Shown: positions 7,217-15,772, counted from the first letter of the stretch. The stretch is DNA of 20,424 nucleotides from Pseudomonadota bacterium (GCA_021827445.1 JAKAVW010000018.1:1-20424), one strand, 5' to 3'. Numbers and translations are program-made. The notes: generated by a model from the letters alone, not told the origin.

Positions 7217-7522
7217 TTACTTCATCATCGCCTTCTTGAACATCCGCTCTACCTTCACATTGGCTTCATCGGCCTTCTGATTGGCAGCGTTGGCCGTGCT
7301 CATCGCTTGATCAGCAGTGCTCTGCGCAGCGTTAGCCTTGCTCAGCGCGTCTGTCGCAGTGCTCTGCGCGGCATTGGCCTTGGCCAAAGCCTCGTTGGCG
7401 GTGGACTGTGCGGCGTCAGCCTTGGCAGCAACCTTGCCGAGGTCAGAGGTGGTCGCACAACCGGCTAAGCCCAAGGGCAAAATCAGCGCAGTTACTTTCA
7501 AGGCGGTGGTGAACTTGCTCAT
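7217..7522 (-). CDS. Alanine-zipper lipoprotein (Lpp/OprI-like)
   Basis: This 101-residue outer-membrane lipoprotein starts at ATG 7522, preceded by AAAGGAG. The signal peptide ends in the lipobox LAGC with the lipidated Cys at residue 22. Residues 34-89 consist of four 14-residue units (two heptads each) of the type KANAAQSTATDALS, rich in Ala at regular spacing, which predicts a long coiled coil. The C-terminus ends in KAMMK, and a terminal Lys is the site by which Lpp is joined to peptidoglycan. Lpp is usually about 78 residues, so this is a longer relative. It probably tethers or stabilises the outer membrane. It stands alone, with a hairpin after it. Confidence 0.88.
   Translation of the reverse strand: MSKFTTALKVTALILPLGLAGCATTSDLGKVAAKADAAQSTANEALAKANAAQSTATDALSKANAAQSTADQAMSTANAANQKADEANVKVERMFKKAMMK
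7256..7423 (-). repeat. Four degenerate 42-bp repeats in the lipoprotein gene
   Basis: Each unit codes 14 residues: KADAAQSTANEALA, KANAAQSTATDALS, KANAAQSTADQAMS and TANAANQKADEANV. The first three are close copies, suggesting growth by tandem duplication of a two-heptad unit. Confidence 0.8.
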
Positions 7523-7884
7523 AGCAGTCTCCTTTGTTGGGTTGGATAACGAGCAGACAAAGCATAGCTAAAAAAACAACAACACGCCAGTCTTTAGGCA
7601 TGCTTTTTCGACGGTAGCCACAATCTAGCACATTGAGCACCTGCAAACACCCCCAAGCCGCGGTTTAGTCCACTATTACCGGGCATTCGGCGACTCTCCC
7701 ATACATAACAAGCACCCCCCATCAACGTAAACCAACCTACTGTTTACAATACAATAAAACTATCTCCTTGATTTTTTCCACATTTCCTGTAATATGCTGT
7801 TCCGTTTCATATTTTTAGAAAAATGCCAGCCTCGTTGAAGCTGGGGGTAGGTCACCACAGGCCAACTCAGATAAGGAGATAGAC
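7523..7884. other. Divergent intergenic region, lipoprotein and secreted-protein genes
   Basis: These 362 bases are AT-richer than the surroundings. They hold the ribosome site of the leftward lipoprotein gene, a promoter for the rightward gene (7768-7795), and in its leader a small hairpin CCAGC/GGCTGG-like at about 7828-7846. On the minus strand TATGCT at about 7568-7563 could be a -10 for the lipoprotein gene, but no good -35 was found. I see no gene in the middle part. Confidence 0.45.
7768..7795 (+). promoter_or_regulatory. Sigma70-type promoter of the secreted-protein gene
   Basis: TTGATT (7768-7773) and TAATAT (7790-7795) are spaced by 16 bases, 90 bases before the TTG start at 7885. 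The surrounding AT-rich sequence supports it. Confidence 0.6.
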
Positions 7885-8466
7885 TTGATACAACGATTAT
7901 CTGCCTGGCTGAGTATTGCTCTGTTTGCACTTTTACTACCCAACGCTTTGGCGCGCAATTCACCAGACTTACCGGCTCCGCTGCTCAACAACCTGTCAAA
8001 AAGCGCAAAAAACCTTCAGTGGATGGACGGGCGGATGGAAAACACTACGAACACACAATCAGCTTCCGGGGATGGGTCTGCACAACCTGATCGTAGTGAT
8101 GGCGCCCTACTCATACGGCACAAGATGTTTTATCTTCGGCGAGTGACTGCTTACAACGCACTTCCCGGCCAAACCAGTGGAAATCCAGACATTGCTGCCT
8201 GCGGCACCAACCGACCCAACCAGGTTGCTCTATCACAGGACTTATTTTTCCTGAAGGATGGCGGCAACCGCTGTGGTGAAAGCATCGACATCGTTTTACG
8301 TTCTGGGCGAGTGATACACGGTGTTGTCTGGGATACCATGAATTCCCGTTATCACATGGCTGCCGACATTCTTATGGGCAGCGTTCAGCGCGCTATGGAC
8401 TTCGGGGTGAAGCAGGCAAAATTGCGTTTCATACACGCGCAGGCACCATCGACCAACGGCCTCTGA
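7885..8466 (+). CDS. Secreted protein with probable double-psi beta-barrel (3D/RlpA-like)
   Basis: This 193-residue protein starts at TTG 7885, six bases after GGAG. Residues 1-23 are a signal peptide ending in ALA. A low-complexity linker (about 24-78) precedes a C-terminal domain beginning RVTAYNALPGQTSGNPDIAA and continuing through VALSQDL, CGESIDIVL, GRVIHGVVWDTMN and AADILMGS to FGVKQAKLRF. This order (T-A-Y start, VALS, G-x-V, D-T, fG-x-x-x-A-x-x-R-x) resembles 3D-domain/RlpA-type double-psi barrels, which bind or cleave peptidoglycan. Cys106 and Cys130 could form a disulphide. The catalytic Asp set of MltA/3D proteins is only partly recognisable, so activity is uncertain. It converges on pepP, with 29 bases between stops. 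Confidence 0.7.
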   Translation: MIQRLSAWLSIALFALLLPNALARNSPDLPAPLLNNLSKSAKNLQWMDGRMENTTNTQSASGDGSAQPDRSDGALLIRHKMFYLRRVTAYNALPGQTSGNPDIAACGTNRPNQVALSQDLFFLKDGGNRCGESIDIVLRSGRVIHGVVWDTMNSRYHMAADILMGSVQRAMDFGVKQAKLRFIHAQAPSTNGL

Positions 8467-8495
8467 ACCGACACAAGGTCTACCTTGACCAACGA

Positions 8496-9839
8496 TTATC
8501 GCCCACTGCCAGGTCCGGCCGCCATCATTGCCTCCACATCGGCTATGCGCTTGGGCACTTCGCCTGAAAGGATATCCGGCCCGCTGGCGGTCACCAGCAC
8601 GTCGTCCTCAATACGAATCCCGATACCGCGCCAACGCTCCGGTACTGATTGATTATCCGGGGATAAATACAGGCCCGGTTCTACCGTCAGCACCATCCCC
8701 GCCGCCAGTTTCCGCCAGGACTGATCTGCACTGCGATAACAACCGACGTCGTGGACATCCATGCCCAACCAATGCCCTGTCCGATGCATATAGAAGGCCT
8801 TATAACTGCCCTGCTCAATGACCACATCACGCCTTCCGGAAAGTATTTTCAGATCCAACAGGCCATCCACCAGCACCCTGACGGCCTCGTCATGATAATC
8901 GGCAACGGAACGCCCCACCTGTATGGCCGCGATCCCCGCTTCCTGACTGGCCAGAACGACTTCGTAAATTTCCCGTTGTGCGGGACTGAAAACGCCATTG
9001 ACCGGCAAGGTCCGGGTGATATCGCCAGCGTAGGCACCCACCTCTGCACCTGCGTCGATCAGTACCAGATCGCCATCACGCAGTTCCGCATCGTTTTCAG
9101 TGTAGTGCAGAATACAGCCGTTGACCCCGCCACCGACGATACTGGGATAAGCCACACTGGGCGACCCGAGGCGATGAAAAACGTGCTCGATCTCCGCAGC
9201 CAATTCATACTCCAGCATACCCGGCTGGCACTGACGCATGGCATGACGATGACCGGCGCCGCTGATACCCACCGCCGCCCGCAGGATTTCGATCTCTTCT
9301 GGATCCTTAAACAGCCGCATCTCATGGATCAGATCAGCAACATCGACCACTTCGAGCGGGTAGCGCACACCCTGGCGAATCTTGCTCTTGGCGACATTAC
9401 GCCAGTGCATTACCCGTGCGTCGAAATCCGTGGACTGACCCATGGGATAAAACAATAACTCCCGGTTTTCGAGCAGTTGTGGAAGGACATCATTCAGATC
9501 ATGAATAGAGAGGCAACGGTCCACCTGGCATTGCTCAAGGGCACCCTCCAGCCCAGCACGACGCCCCTCCCAGGTTTCCCGCTCCGGATCACGCGGACGA
9601 CAGAACAGGATCTGCTCCCCATCAGCGTGCCCTGGAATCAATACCAGCACGGCTTCAGGCTCCACGAAGCCGGTCAGGTACAAGAAGTCACTGTCGCCGC
9701 GAAACGGATACTGCACGTCGCTGTTACGGCTCTTGGGTATGGCGGTGGGTATAATTGCGACACCGGCGGCGTGCATTTTTTGCATCAGATGACGGCGGCG
9801 AACAGAATAATCGGGGCGGGGCAAATTGAGTTTGGGCAT
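8496..9839 (-). CDS. pepP: Xaa-Pro aminopeptidase (aminopeptidase P)
   Basis: This 447-residue cytoplasmic metallopeptidase removes N-terminal residues that precede proline. It has the N-terminal creatinase-like domain (MRRHL-type start, FRGDSDFLYLTGF) and the C-terminal pita-bread domain. The five metal ligands are visible: Asp in VLIDAGAE, Asp in GDITRT, His in TGHWLGMDVHDVG, Glu in TVEPGLY and Glu in GIRIEDDV. The length is normal for the E. coli PepP family. The start is ATG 9839, 14 bases after the DUF4168 gene stop, so the two are probably co-transcribed. No strong Shine-Dalgarno precedes it, which suggests coupling to the upstream gene. Confidence 0.95.
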   Translation of the reverse strand: MPKLNLPRPDYSVRRRHLMQKMHAAGVAIIPTAIPKSRNSDVQYPFRGDSDFLYLTGFVEPEAVLVLIPGHADGEQILFCRPRDPERETWEGRRAGLEGALEQCQVDRCLSIHDLNDVLPQLLENRELLFYPMGQSTDFDARVMHWRNVAKSKIRQGVRYPLEVVDVADLIHEMRLFKDPEEIEILRAAVGISGAGHRHAMRQCQPGMLEYELAAEIEHVFHRLGSPSVAYPSIVGGGVNGCILHYTENDAELRDGDLVLIDAGAEVGAYAGDITRTLPVNGVFSPAQREIYEVVLASQEAGIAAIQVGRSVADYHDEAVRVLVDGLLDLKILSGRRDVVIEQGSYKAFYMHRTGHWLGMDVHDVGCYRSADQSWRKLAAGMVLTVEPGLYLSPDNQSVPERWRGIGIRIEDDVLVTASGPDILSGEVPKRIADVEAMMAAGPGSGR

Positions 9840-9853
9840 GGGTGGACGGGGCT

Positions 9854-10291
9854 TTACTGCATGGCCCCCTCAACCTGCCTGGCGAATGCCGGGTCGTTCT
9901 GCGTCTGCTTGAGCATGCTGGAATACTGCTCCGCCGTCAGATGATTATTGGCAAGGATGCCGTTTACTCTGGTCATGTAGGATTTTTTCAGCTCTTCCCG
10001 CTTGGTGGCAGTGATATCTTTCTGACTCAGGGCGCTGTGGACCTGTTCGTTGAGTGGCTTGATCCCCTGAACCGCGGCTGCAAAATTCTTTATCTCAGCA
10101 GGGCTGGCCACGGCACTCGCAGTCATTGCGGTGCGCACCAATCCTGGCGCCGATATCTCCATGCCGGACGCGAAGGCCACACTGGTTCCCAGACCAAACA
10201 GGCCCAAAGCGAACAGAGCGGACCCTACAAATCCACGCTTGGATGAATGAAACACACGCTGTGCAGCAGAGTAAATGGCAGGCTGTTGCAT
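9854..10291 (-). CDS. Secreted DUF4168-family protein
   Basis: This 145-residue protein starts at ATG 10291 behind AGGAGAG. A long basic N-region and a hydrophobic stretch (about residues 22-39) end in AFA, giving a likely signal peptide. The mature part is helical. It starts SPAEIKNFAAAVQGIKPLNE and ends with LTAEQYSSMLKQTQNDPAFARQV, a pattern typical of DUF4168 proteins (FA.A.., then ...LT.E.Y..I...NDP.L...V). The function of this family is unknown. It has its own promoter and precedes pepP by 14 bases. A periplasmic helical adaptor or stress role is possible, but nothing in the sequence proves it. Confidence 0.75.
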   Translation of the reverse strand: MQQPAIYSAAQRVFHSSKRGFVGSALFALGLFGLGTSVAFASGMEISAPGLVRTAMTASAVASPAEIKNFAAAVQGIKPLNEQVHSALSQKDITATKREELKKSYMTRVNGILANNHLTAEQYSSMLKQTQNDPAFARQVEGAMQ

Positions 10292-10349
10292 AATAGCTCT
10301 CCTCTCAGGCTATCGGAAAAAATTCAGGAATAGCTTCATATATCAGTAA

Positions 10350-10378
10350 ATTATGCGATTTCTTATGCACACTCTCAA
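10350..10378 (-). promoter_or_regulatory. Sigma70-type promoter of the DUF4168-pepP operon
   Basis: On the minus strand TTGAGA (10378-10373) and CATAAT (10355-10350) are spaced by exactly 17 bases, about 60 bases before the start codon at 10291. It lies between the radA stop and the DUF4168 gene. Confidence 0.65.
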
Positions 10379-10462
10379 GCCACCCTAACCGCTCCGAACA
10401 GATATTGCAAGCTACAACACGCTATCCGGTCGACAGATGCATTGCAGCGGACGCGCAGGGGC

Positions 10463-11821
10463 TTATCCCCCGTCGAAGGCCGCTGTTATGGCATCGCCAA
10501 GACGGGCAGCCGGACGCAACTTGAAAGTAACGGTACTCGAAATTTTGTCGCCACGCGGAAGAATCGCGCCCTTGAAGCCCAATTTGATCGCCTCCCGCAC
10601 CCGCGCTTCAGTACCCGCCACCGGACGCACCTCTCCCGCCAGACCCAGCTCGCCGAAAACGACCCGGCGACCCTCCAAAGGTTTATTGCGAAAACTGCTG
10701 AGCAGGGCCAGTGCCACCGCCAGATCGGCGGCGGGTTCATTGACTTTGATTCCACCTGCGATATTCACAAAAACGTCCTGATCAAAAAACACACTGCCAC
10801 CGTGGCGATGCAGGATAGCCAGCAGGAGGGAGAGGCGATTAGGGTCCAGGCCGATGGCGACCCTGCGGGGATTAGCCAGCGGACTCGGTGTCACCAGCGC
10901 CTGTACTTCCACCAGAAGCGGTCTGGTCCCCTCCTGCGTCGCCAACACCACGCTTCCTGCCACGGGTCGATCATGCTGCGACAGGAAGAGCTGCGAAGGA
11001 TTGGCGACTTCGCTCAGGCCCTCTTCATGCATCTGGAAAACGCCCAACTCGTTGGCAGCACCAAAGCGATTTTTGATGGCACGCACAATCCGGTACGGGC
11101 TACCCGCCTCCCCTTCAAAATAGAGGACAGTATCCACCATGTGTTCCAGCACGCGCGGACCAGCGATGGCCCCTTCCTTGGTCACATGGCCGACCAGCCA
11201 GACCGTGGTGCCCGTAGCCTTAGCAAAGCGCACCAGGCGGGCCGCACACTCCCGCACTTGCGCTACCGAGCCCGGAGCCGATTGTAGCGTGTCGGTATAG
11301 ACGGTCTGAATGGAGTCGACCAGCACCAGCGCCGGTTGTTCTGTCTGGAGCAATCCTTCAATCGCTTCGAGATGGTTTTCGGCGACTACCCGTACGGGGC
11401 TCTGTCCCAGGCCCAAGCGCTGCGCGCGTAAGGCGACTTGCGCTGCGGACTCCTCCCCGGTGACATAAAGCACCTTATTGGCTTGGGCCAAATGATGGGC
11501 AGTCTGGAGCAGCAGGGTGGATTTGCCAATACCTGGTTCCCCGCCCAGGAGAATAGCGGCTCCCTGCACCTGTCCGCCGCCCAGCACCCGGTCGAGTTCC
11601 GCCAGACCCGTCGTGCTGCGCCCCACATCCGCGATCGGTACTGCATGCAGAAATTGCGGCGGACTGGTCGTGGCATAGGTGGTTTGGGATTTGGCCCCGG
11701 CCTTCTCCACGCGTTGTTCGACGAAGCTGTTCCAGGCGCCACAATCCGGGCAGCGTCCCAGCCATTTGTTGCTGGTACTGCCGCATTCCTGACAGACAAA
11801 GAGGGTTTTGTCGCGGCTCAT
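10463..11821 (-). CDS. radA: DNA repair protein RadA
   Basis: This 452-residue branch-migration ATPase is related to RecA/Lon and helps process recombination intermediates. The N-terminal zinc finger has C10, C13, C24 and C27. Walker A is GGEPGIGKST at 93-102, the RadA-specific KNRFG motif is present (AIKNRFGAANEL), and the C-terminal Lon-like domain continues to the end. The length is normal. The ATG at 11821 overlaps the alr stop by four bases (ATGA), so translation is coupled to alr. This makes it the last gene of the rpsF-to-radA operon, and the alr frameshift could affect its expression. Confidence 0.97.
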   Translation of the reverse strand: MSRDKTLFVCQECGSTSNKWLGRCPDCGAWNSFVEQRVEKAGAKSQTTYATTSPPQFLHAVPIADVGRSTTGLAELDRVLGGGQVQGAAILLGGEPGIGKSTLLLQTAHHLAQANKVLYVTGEESAAQVALRAQRLGLGQSPVRVVAENHLEAIEGLLQTEQPALVLVDSIQTVYTDTLQSAPGSVAQVRECAARLVRFAKATGTTVWLVGHVTKEGAIAGPRVLEHMVDTVLYFEGEAGSPYRIVRAIKNRFGAANELGVFQMHEEGLSEVANPSQLFLSQHDRPVAGSVVLATQEGTRPLLVEVQALVTPSPLANPRRVAIGLDPNRLSLLLAILHRHGGSVFFDQDVFVNIAGGIKVNEPAADLAVALALLSSFRNKPLEGRRVVFGELGLAGEVRPVAGTEARVREAIKLGFKGAILPRGDKISSTVTFKLRPAARLGDAITAAFDGG

Positions 11822-12911
11822 GAGACCAACTGGCGCGGAACACGCATCTGCATACGGCAGCTCAACTCGTAGGAGATCGTATCGAGTCTCGTCGCCAGGG
11901 ATTCGAGGGATGGTCCGCCAGCCCCCATGAGCACGACGGAAGCCCCGATTTCCGCCGGCACGGTCGTCAAGTCTACAAAAAGCATATCCATACTCACTCG
12001 TGCCAAAGTCCGGGTAGGCTGTCCGGCCACCGTAACCGGCGCACCCGAACCCAGGTGACGCGGATAACCATCACCGTAGCCTGCCGCCACGACCCCCACC
12101 CGACAGTGCGCAGGAGCCTGCCAGGCAGCACCATAGCCCAGCCAGTCACCGGGGGCGAGTTCGCGGATGGCCACCACTGCACTGCGCCAGGACAGAACGG
12201 GTTGCAAACCGATCTCGGTACCATTGTGCCCGGCGAAGGGCGAAAGACCGTACAGCATGAGCCCGGGGCGCACCCAGTGCTGATGGGTAAAGGGCAGTGC
12301 CAGCACCCCCCCCGAATTGGCCAGGGTATGCTGACCCGCCGTGCAATGACCAAAGTGCGCAACGGCCTCGGCGAAGACGCCCGCCTGCTGGCGGTTGAAA
12401 GGGTCGTCCGGGGTATCGGAGCGGGCGAGATGACTCATTAGCCCCAGCACCTGCCAGCGGGGATAGCTTTGCAAAGCGGCAAACAGGGCTGGTAATCGTT
12501 CCGGGGCAAAACCCAGCCGGTGCATACCCGTATCCACCTTGATAAACAGGTGCAGGGTAGCATCGGCAGCATGGGTTTCCAGCCACTGCAACTGGCGTTG
12601 TTCATGGATAACGAGCAGATAGCCCCGCGCCGCCGCAACGGCGACCTCCTCCGCGTCAAAAGGCCCCCCGGCAGACAAACCGGCCGCTCCAGACGCAGTG
12701 CATGAAGGTTTTCCGCCTCTTCCAGGGAGGCCACGGCAAAGGCATCGACACCGGCTTCTGCCAGCACCGGGGCGCAGAGCGCGACATCATGCCCATAGGC
12801 ATTGGCTTTGACCGCCGCCATAATTTGCGCATGGGGCGCATGCTGGCGCACCACGGCCATATTATGGCGCAGTGCAACGGCGGAAATATTGGCAACAACG
12901 GGGCGAGTCAT
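11818..12911 (-). pseudogene. alr: Alanine racemase with a one-base frameshift
   Basis: Alr makes D-alanine for peptidoglycan using PLP. The N-terminal frame (ATG 12911; TTG 12929 is an alternative) has the PLP lysine in MAAVKANAYGHD (K35) and runs to ERPVCLPGG. The rest (PFDAEEVAVAAARG...) lies in the -1 frame and carries the catalytic-Tyr region VAAGYGDGYPR and SMDMLFVDLT to the stop at 11818. The switch falls at GGGGGGCCTTTT (12669-12658). Adding one G, or a -1 slip there, gives an unbroken protein of about 364 residues with normal length and all key motifs. Apart from the shift the gene looks well conserved, so a sequencing error, a very recent mutation or programmed slippage are all possible. 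It follows dnaB and overlaps radA by four bases. Confidence 0.88.
12658..12669 (-). other. Frameshift site in alr
   Basis: The minus strand reads CTG CCG GGG GGC CTT TTG in the upstream frame, and TTT GAC GCG GAG in the downstream frame. A ribosome slipping back one base after GGC would read CCT TTT GAC and produce LPGGPFDAEE, which matches the expected protein. A seventh G in the run would give the same protein. Confidence 0.85.
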
Positions 12912-12970
12912 GTGACCATGATACCGCAAAGCACAGAAAAATCCCCTGACAGAAATCAGCGCGCAGGAAA

Positions 12971-14344
12971 CTAATGCCCGAAACTATCCCCGGACGGCGC
13001 ATAATTCTCAAAGCGGGTATATTCACCGAAGAAGCTCATCCGCACGGTCCCGATGGGTCCGTTGCGCTGCTTGCCGATGATCACCTCGGCAATGCCCTTC
13101 ACCTCTTCCTTGTCCTTGTAATACACCTCATCGCGGTAAAGGAAGAGAATCAAATCGGCATCCTGTTCAATAGCGCCGGATTCACGCAGATCGGACATCT
13201 GCGGACGCTTTTCGGTACGGCTTTCCAGACTGCGGTTGAGCTGCGAGAGGGCCATCACCGGGATGGACAACTCTTTGGCCAAGGCCTTGAGCGAGCGGCT
13301 GATCTCGGAAATCTCAGCGACCCGATTATCACCCCGCCCCGGCACCTGCATGAGTTGCAGATAGTCGACCACAATCAGCGCCAAACCATGCTCCCGCTTC
13401 AGCCGCCGCGCCCGCGAGCGCAACTCCGTCGGCGTCAGCGCCGCCGAGTCATCCGCAAACAACGGCGCATTGCCGAGTTCACCGATGGCATGGGCGATAC
13501 GCGGCCAGTCGTCATTACCCAGGCTGCCATTGCGCAGGCGGTGCTGGTCCACCCGCCCCCGCGACGAAAGTGCGCGCAAGACGATTTCGTCTATCGGCAT
13601 TTCCATGCTGAAAACCGCCACCGGCTTGCCTTCGTTACAGGCGACATACTCAGCTATATTCATGGCGAAAGAGGTTTTACCCATACTCGGACGACCCGCG
13701 ACAATGATGAGCTGGCCCGGATGCAGGCCGGAGGTTTTCTCGTCCAGATCGGCAAAGCCTGTGGACAGACCTGTAACGCCTTTTTTCTCGCGGGCGATGG
13801 TCTCGATCCGGTCGATTACCGCCGGAAGTGCATCCTTGAGTTGCTTGAAGCCTTCACCGGCCCGCTGCTGCCCTTCGGCGAGCTGAAAGACCCGACTTTC
13901 CGCCTCGTCCAACAGCGCCTGAGCTTCCCGTCCTTCTGGACGATAGGCGAGTTCGGCAATTTCCCGACCAACCCGAATGAGATCGCGCAGGGTAGCCCGC
14001 TCCCGCACGATGCGCGCATAGGCAAGCACATTGGCCACCGAGGGTGTCTCGTTGGCCAGCATGAGGAGATACTGCACCCCCCCCACATCGGCAAGCTGCT
14101 CATGATCTTGCAACCACTCGGAGACCGTGACGGCGTCTACCGCCCGCCCGGCACCCAGCATGGCGCTGATGGCCAGAAAAATCTGGCGATGCCGGCGCTC
14201 ATAAAAATCTTCGGCCGTCACCGCCTCGGTCACTTGATCCGCTGTATCTGGATCAATCAGCAGGGCACCGATGACGGATTGCTCCGCCTCAATGGAGTGC
14301 GGCGGGGCCTTGACCCCGCCGCCATGGTCCGCAGACTCGAACAC
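12971..14344 (-). CDS. dnaB: Replicative DNA helicase DnaB
   Basis: This 457-residue hexameric 5'-3' helicase unwinds DNA at the replication fork. The N-terminal helical domain (PPHSIEAEQSVIGALL at about 14-29) is followed by the linker helix and a RecA-like domain with Walker A GRPSMGKTS at 217-225, then SMEM, the Walker B region LIVVDYLQLM, and SQLNRSLE. The length is normal and no intein interrupts it. The start is GTG 14344, 25 bases after the rplI stop, with a G-rich stretch upstream. The position directly after rplI is the classical proteobacterial arrangement. Confidence 0.97.
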   Translation of the reverse strand: MFESADHGGGVKAPPHSIEAEQSVIGALLIDPDTADQVTEAVTAEDFYERRHRQIFLAISAMLGAGRAVDAVTVSEWLQDHEQLADVGGVQYLLMLANETPSVANVLAYARIVRERATLRDLIRVGREIAELAYRPEGREAQALLDEAESRVFQLAEGQQRAGEGFKQLKDALPAVIDRIETIAREKKGVTGLSTGFADLDEKTSGLHPGQLIIVAGRPSMGKTSFAMNIAEYVACNEGKPVAVFSMEMPIDEIVLRALSSRGRVDQHRLRNGSLGNDDWPRIAHAIGELGNAPLFADDSAALTPTELRSRARRLKREHGLALIVVDYLQLMQVPGRGDNRVAEISEISRSLKALAKELSIPVMALSQLNRSLESRTEKRPQMSDLRESGAIEQDADLILFLYRDEVYYKDKEEVKGIAEVIIGKQRNGPIGTVRMSFFGEYTRFENYAPSGDSFGH

Positions 14345-14369
14345 TCCGCCGTCCCCGCCAGTACCTGGG

Positions 14370-14816
14370 TCAGGCGCGCTCGACGAACACCATCACGTCG
14401 AGCTCCACTTCCGGGTGCAGATGCAACCGCGCCGGGAATTCACCTATCCGCTTGATCGGGCCATCCGCCAGATGGATTTCCGAATGGGCCACTTCATGAC
14501 CGAGAGCCGCCAAGGCTGCGCTGATATCATGCAAGCCCACCGAGCCGAACAAACGGCCATCCTCCCCCGCCTGCAGGGCGATTTTGACCACGGCTTCCGC
14601 CAGTGTGGCTGCACGCTGCTGAGCCGCCTGCAGACGCTCTGACTCAACACGCTCCAAAGCCGCTTTACGCGCGGCAAAGTCTTCCAGATTGCGCTGGTTG
14701 GCCACTACGGCTTTCCCCTGCGGCATCAGAAAATTGCGCCCATAGCCCGGCCGCACTTCGACCACATCACCCAGACGCCCCAACTTGTTGATACGTTCCA
14801 GCAAAATCACTTTCAT
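14370..14816 (-). CDS. rplI: 50S ribosomal protein L9
   Basis: This 148-residue two-domain ribosomal protein begins MKVILLERINKLGRLGDVV and has the L9 signature GYGRNFLMPQGKAV, then a long helix and the C-terminal rRNA-binding domain (GRLFGSVGLHDI). ATG 14816 was chosen because GGAGG lies just before it and the family starts there; the frame is open further upstream. The length matches the usual 148-150 residues. Confidence 0.97.
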   Translation of the reverse strand: MKVILLERINKLGRLGDVVEVRPGYGRNFLMPQGKAVVANQRNLEDFAARKAALERVESERLQAAQQRAATLAEAVVKIALQAGEDGRLFGSVGLHDISAALAALGHEVAHSEIHLADGPIKRIGEFPARLHLHPEVELDVMVFVERA

Positions 14817-14854
14817 TTCAAATCCCTCCAAAAAAATTCCTTGCAAAACCGCCA

Positions 14855-15772
14855 TCAGGACCGCGAGCCGGCAAACCGTTGGCGCAAATGAAAAACACGA
14901 TCCACGATACCCAGCACAGCGACCACCAGCAAGAGCTGCGAAAGCAGGATCAGTCCGATATAAAAAGCTGCCAGCGCGATCATGGGCCAGCCCCTTGACG
15001 CAAACCACAGGTGCACAAAACTCAGGCCTTGCAGCAGATATAGGCCGCCGACCAAAATGGCAAGGTTCTGTACTGGCCATAGCGCATTACCATGCAGCAG
15101 ACTGATGCCCAACAACGTCACGGCGAGCAACCAGATCAGCCGATCCGGCAGCACCCAGTCCCGAAACACCCGTTGTGGCACCAGAATGCCCTGGAAACGT
15201 TCGCGCCAGCGACTGGCCAGCAACGCCGCCAGTGTCCAGAGCAGCGCCATGCCTGCGGCGAGAATCCCTGGCATCAGGCGGGTCATGTCAGCCAATATCT
15301 GGCGCTGCGTCGCACTTAACTCTTTACGCGCTGGTGCCAGCAAATGTTCCATCTGCGTTTGCCAGAAGGCAGGGCCCACTCCTTGCGGTATGACCCAAAG
15401 CGCGAGCACCAGCGCCAAAACAGACAAGCCGATGGTCACCCAGACTACCCCGCCCCACTGCAGGTCCCACTGCAAGGCTTCCCCCAACAGCCGCCCCGGC
15501 AGCCAGGCCACCAGAGCAAACGCCACGCCATACCACGGGTTCAGCGTAAACAGTGCGGAGGCGACCCCGGCAATCAGCAGAACCTCGAAGCTCTCCTTGC
15601 GTCCGGCCTGCAGGGTAACCAGCGCCACCAAAGCGACGCAGTTGAGCAGTAACGGCCCGGCAAGAAAAGGGACCAGTCCCGCAGCACTAAAGAGTACAGC
15701 AATACTGATGCCGGCTTGCCAGCGTCCGCTGAGAAACCAGCGCAAGACCCCACCTTCCGTCTGCGCCGCCAC
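14855..15772 (-). CDS. DUF2232-family membrane protein
   Basis: This 305-residue, very hydrophobic protein has roughly eight membrane segments and a basic C-terminus (VDRVFHLRQRFAGSRS). The pattern and the place between rpsR and rplI match the DUF2232 (YybS-like) family, whose function is not established. The start is GTG 15772, 15 bases after the rpsR stop, with only a weak ribosome site (AAGG about 12 bases upstream), so coupling to rpsR is likely. It is expressed with ribosomal protein genes, yet nothing suggests it is part of the ribosome. Confidence 0.82.
   Translation of the reverse strand: MAAQTEGGVLRWFLSGRWQAGISIAVLFSAAGLVPFLAGPLLLNCVALVALVTLQAGRKESFEVLLIAGVASALFTLNPWYGVAFALVAWLPGRLLGEALQWDLQWGGVVWVTIGLSVLALVLALWVIPQGVGPAFWQTQMEHLLAPARKELSATQRQILADMTRLMPGILAAGMALLWTLAALLASRWRERFQGILVPQRVFRDWVLPDRLIWLLAVTLLGISLLHGNALWPVQNLAILVGGLYLLQGLSFVHLWFASRGWPMIALAAFYIGLILLSQLLLVVAVLGIVDRVFHLRQRFAGSRS

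Noticed and set aside
8474..8487. CAAGGT-CT-ACCTTG inverted repeat between the convergent stops
   Set aside because: The two-base centre cannot form a stable RNA loop with the full stem and no T tract follows, so it is not called as a terminator.
8751..9458. Plus-strand open frame of 235 codons inside pepP
   Set aside because: Shadow of pepP in a GC-rich gene; no family features and no ribosome site.
12974..14455. Very long plus-strand open frame (493 codons) opposite dnaB and the end of rplI
   Set aside because: It is the antisense shadow of dnaB. The product has no domain character, and dnaB on the other strand is unmistakable.
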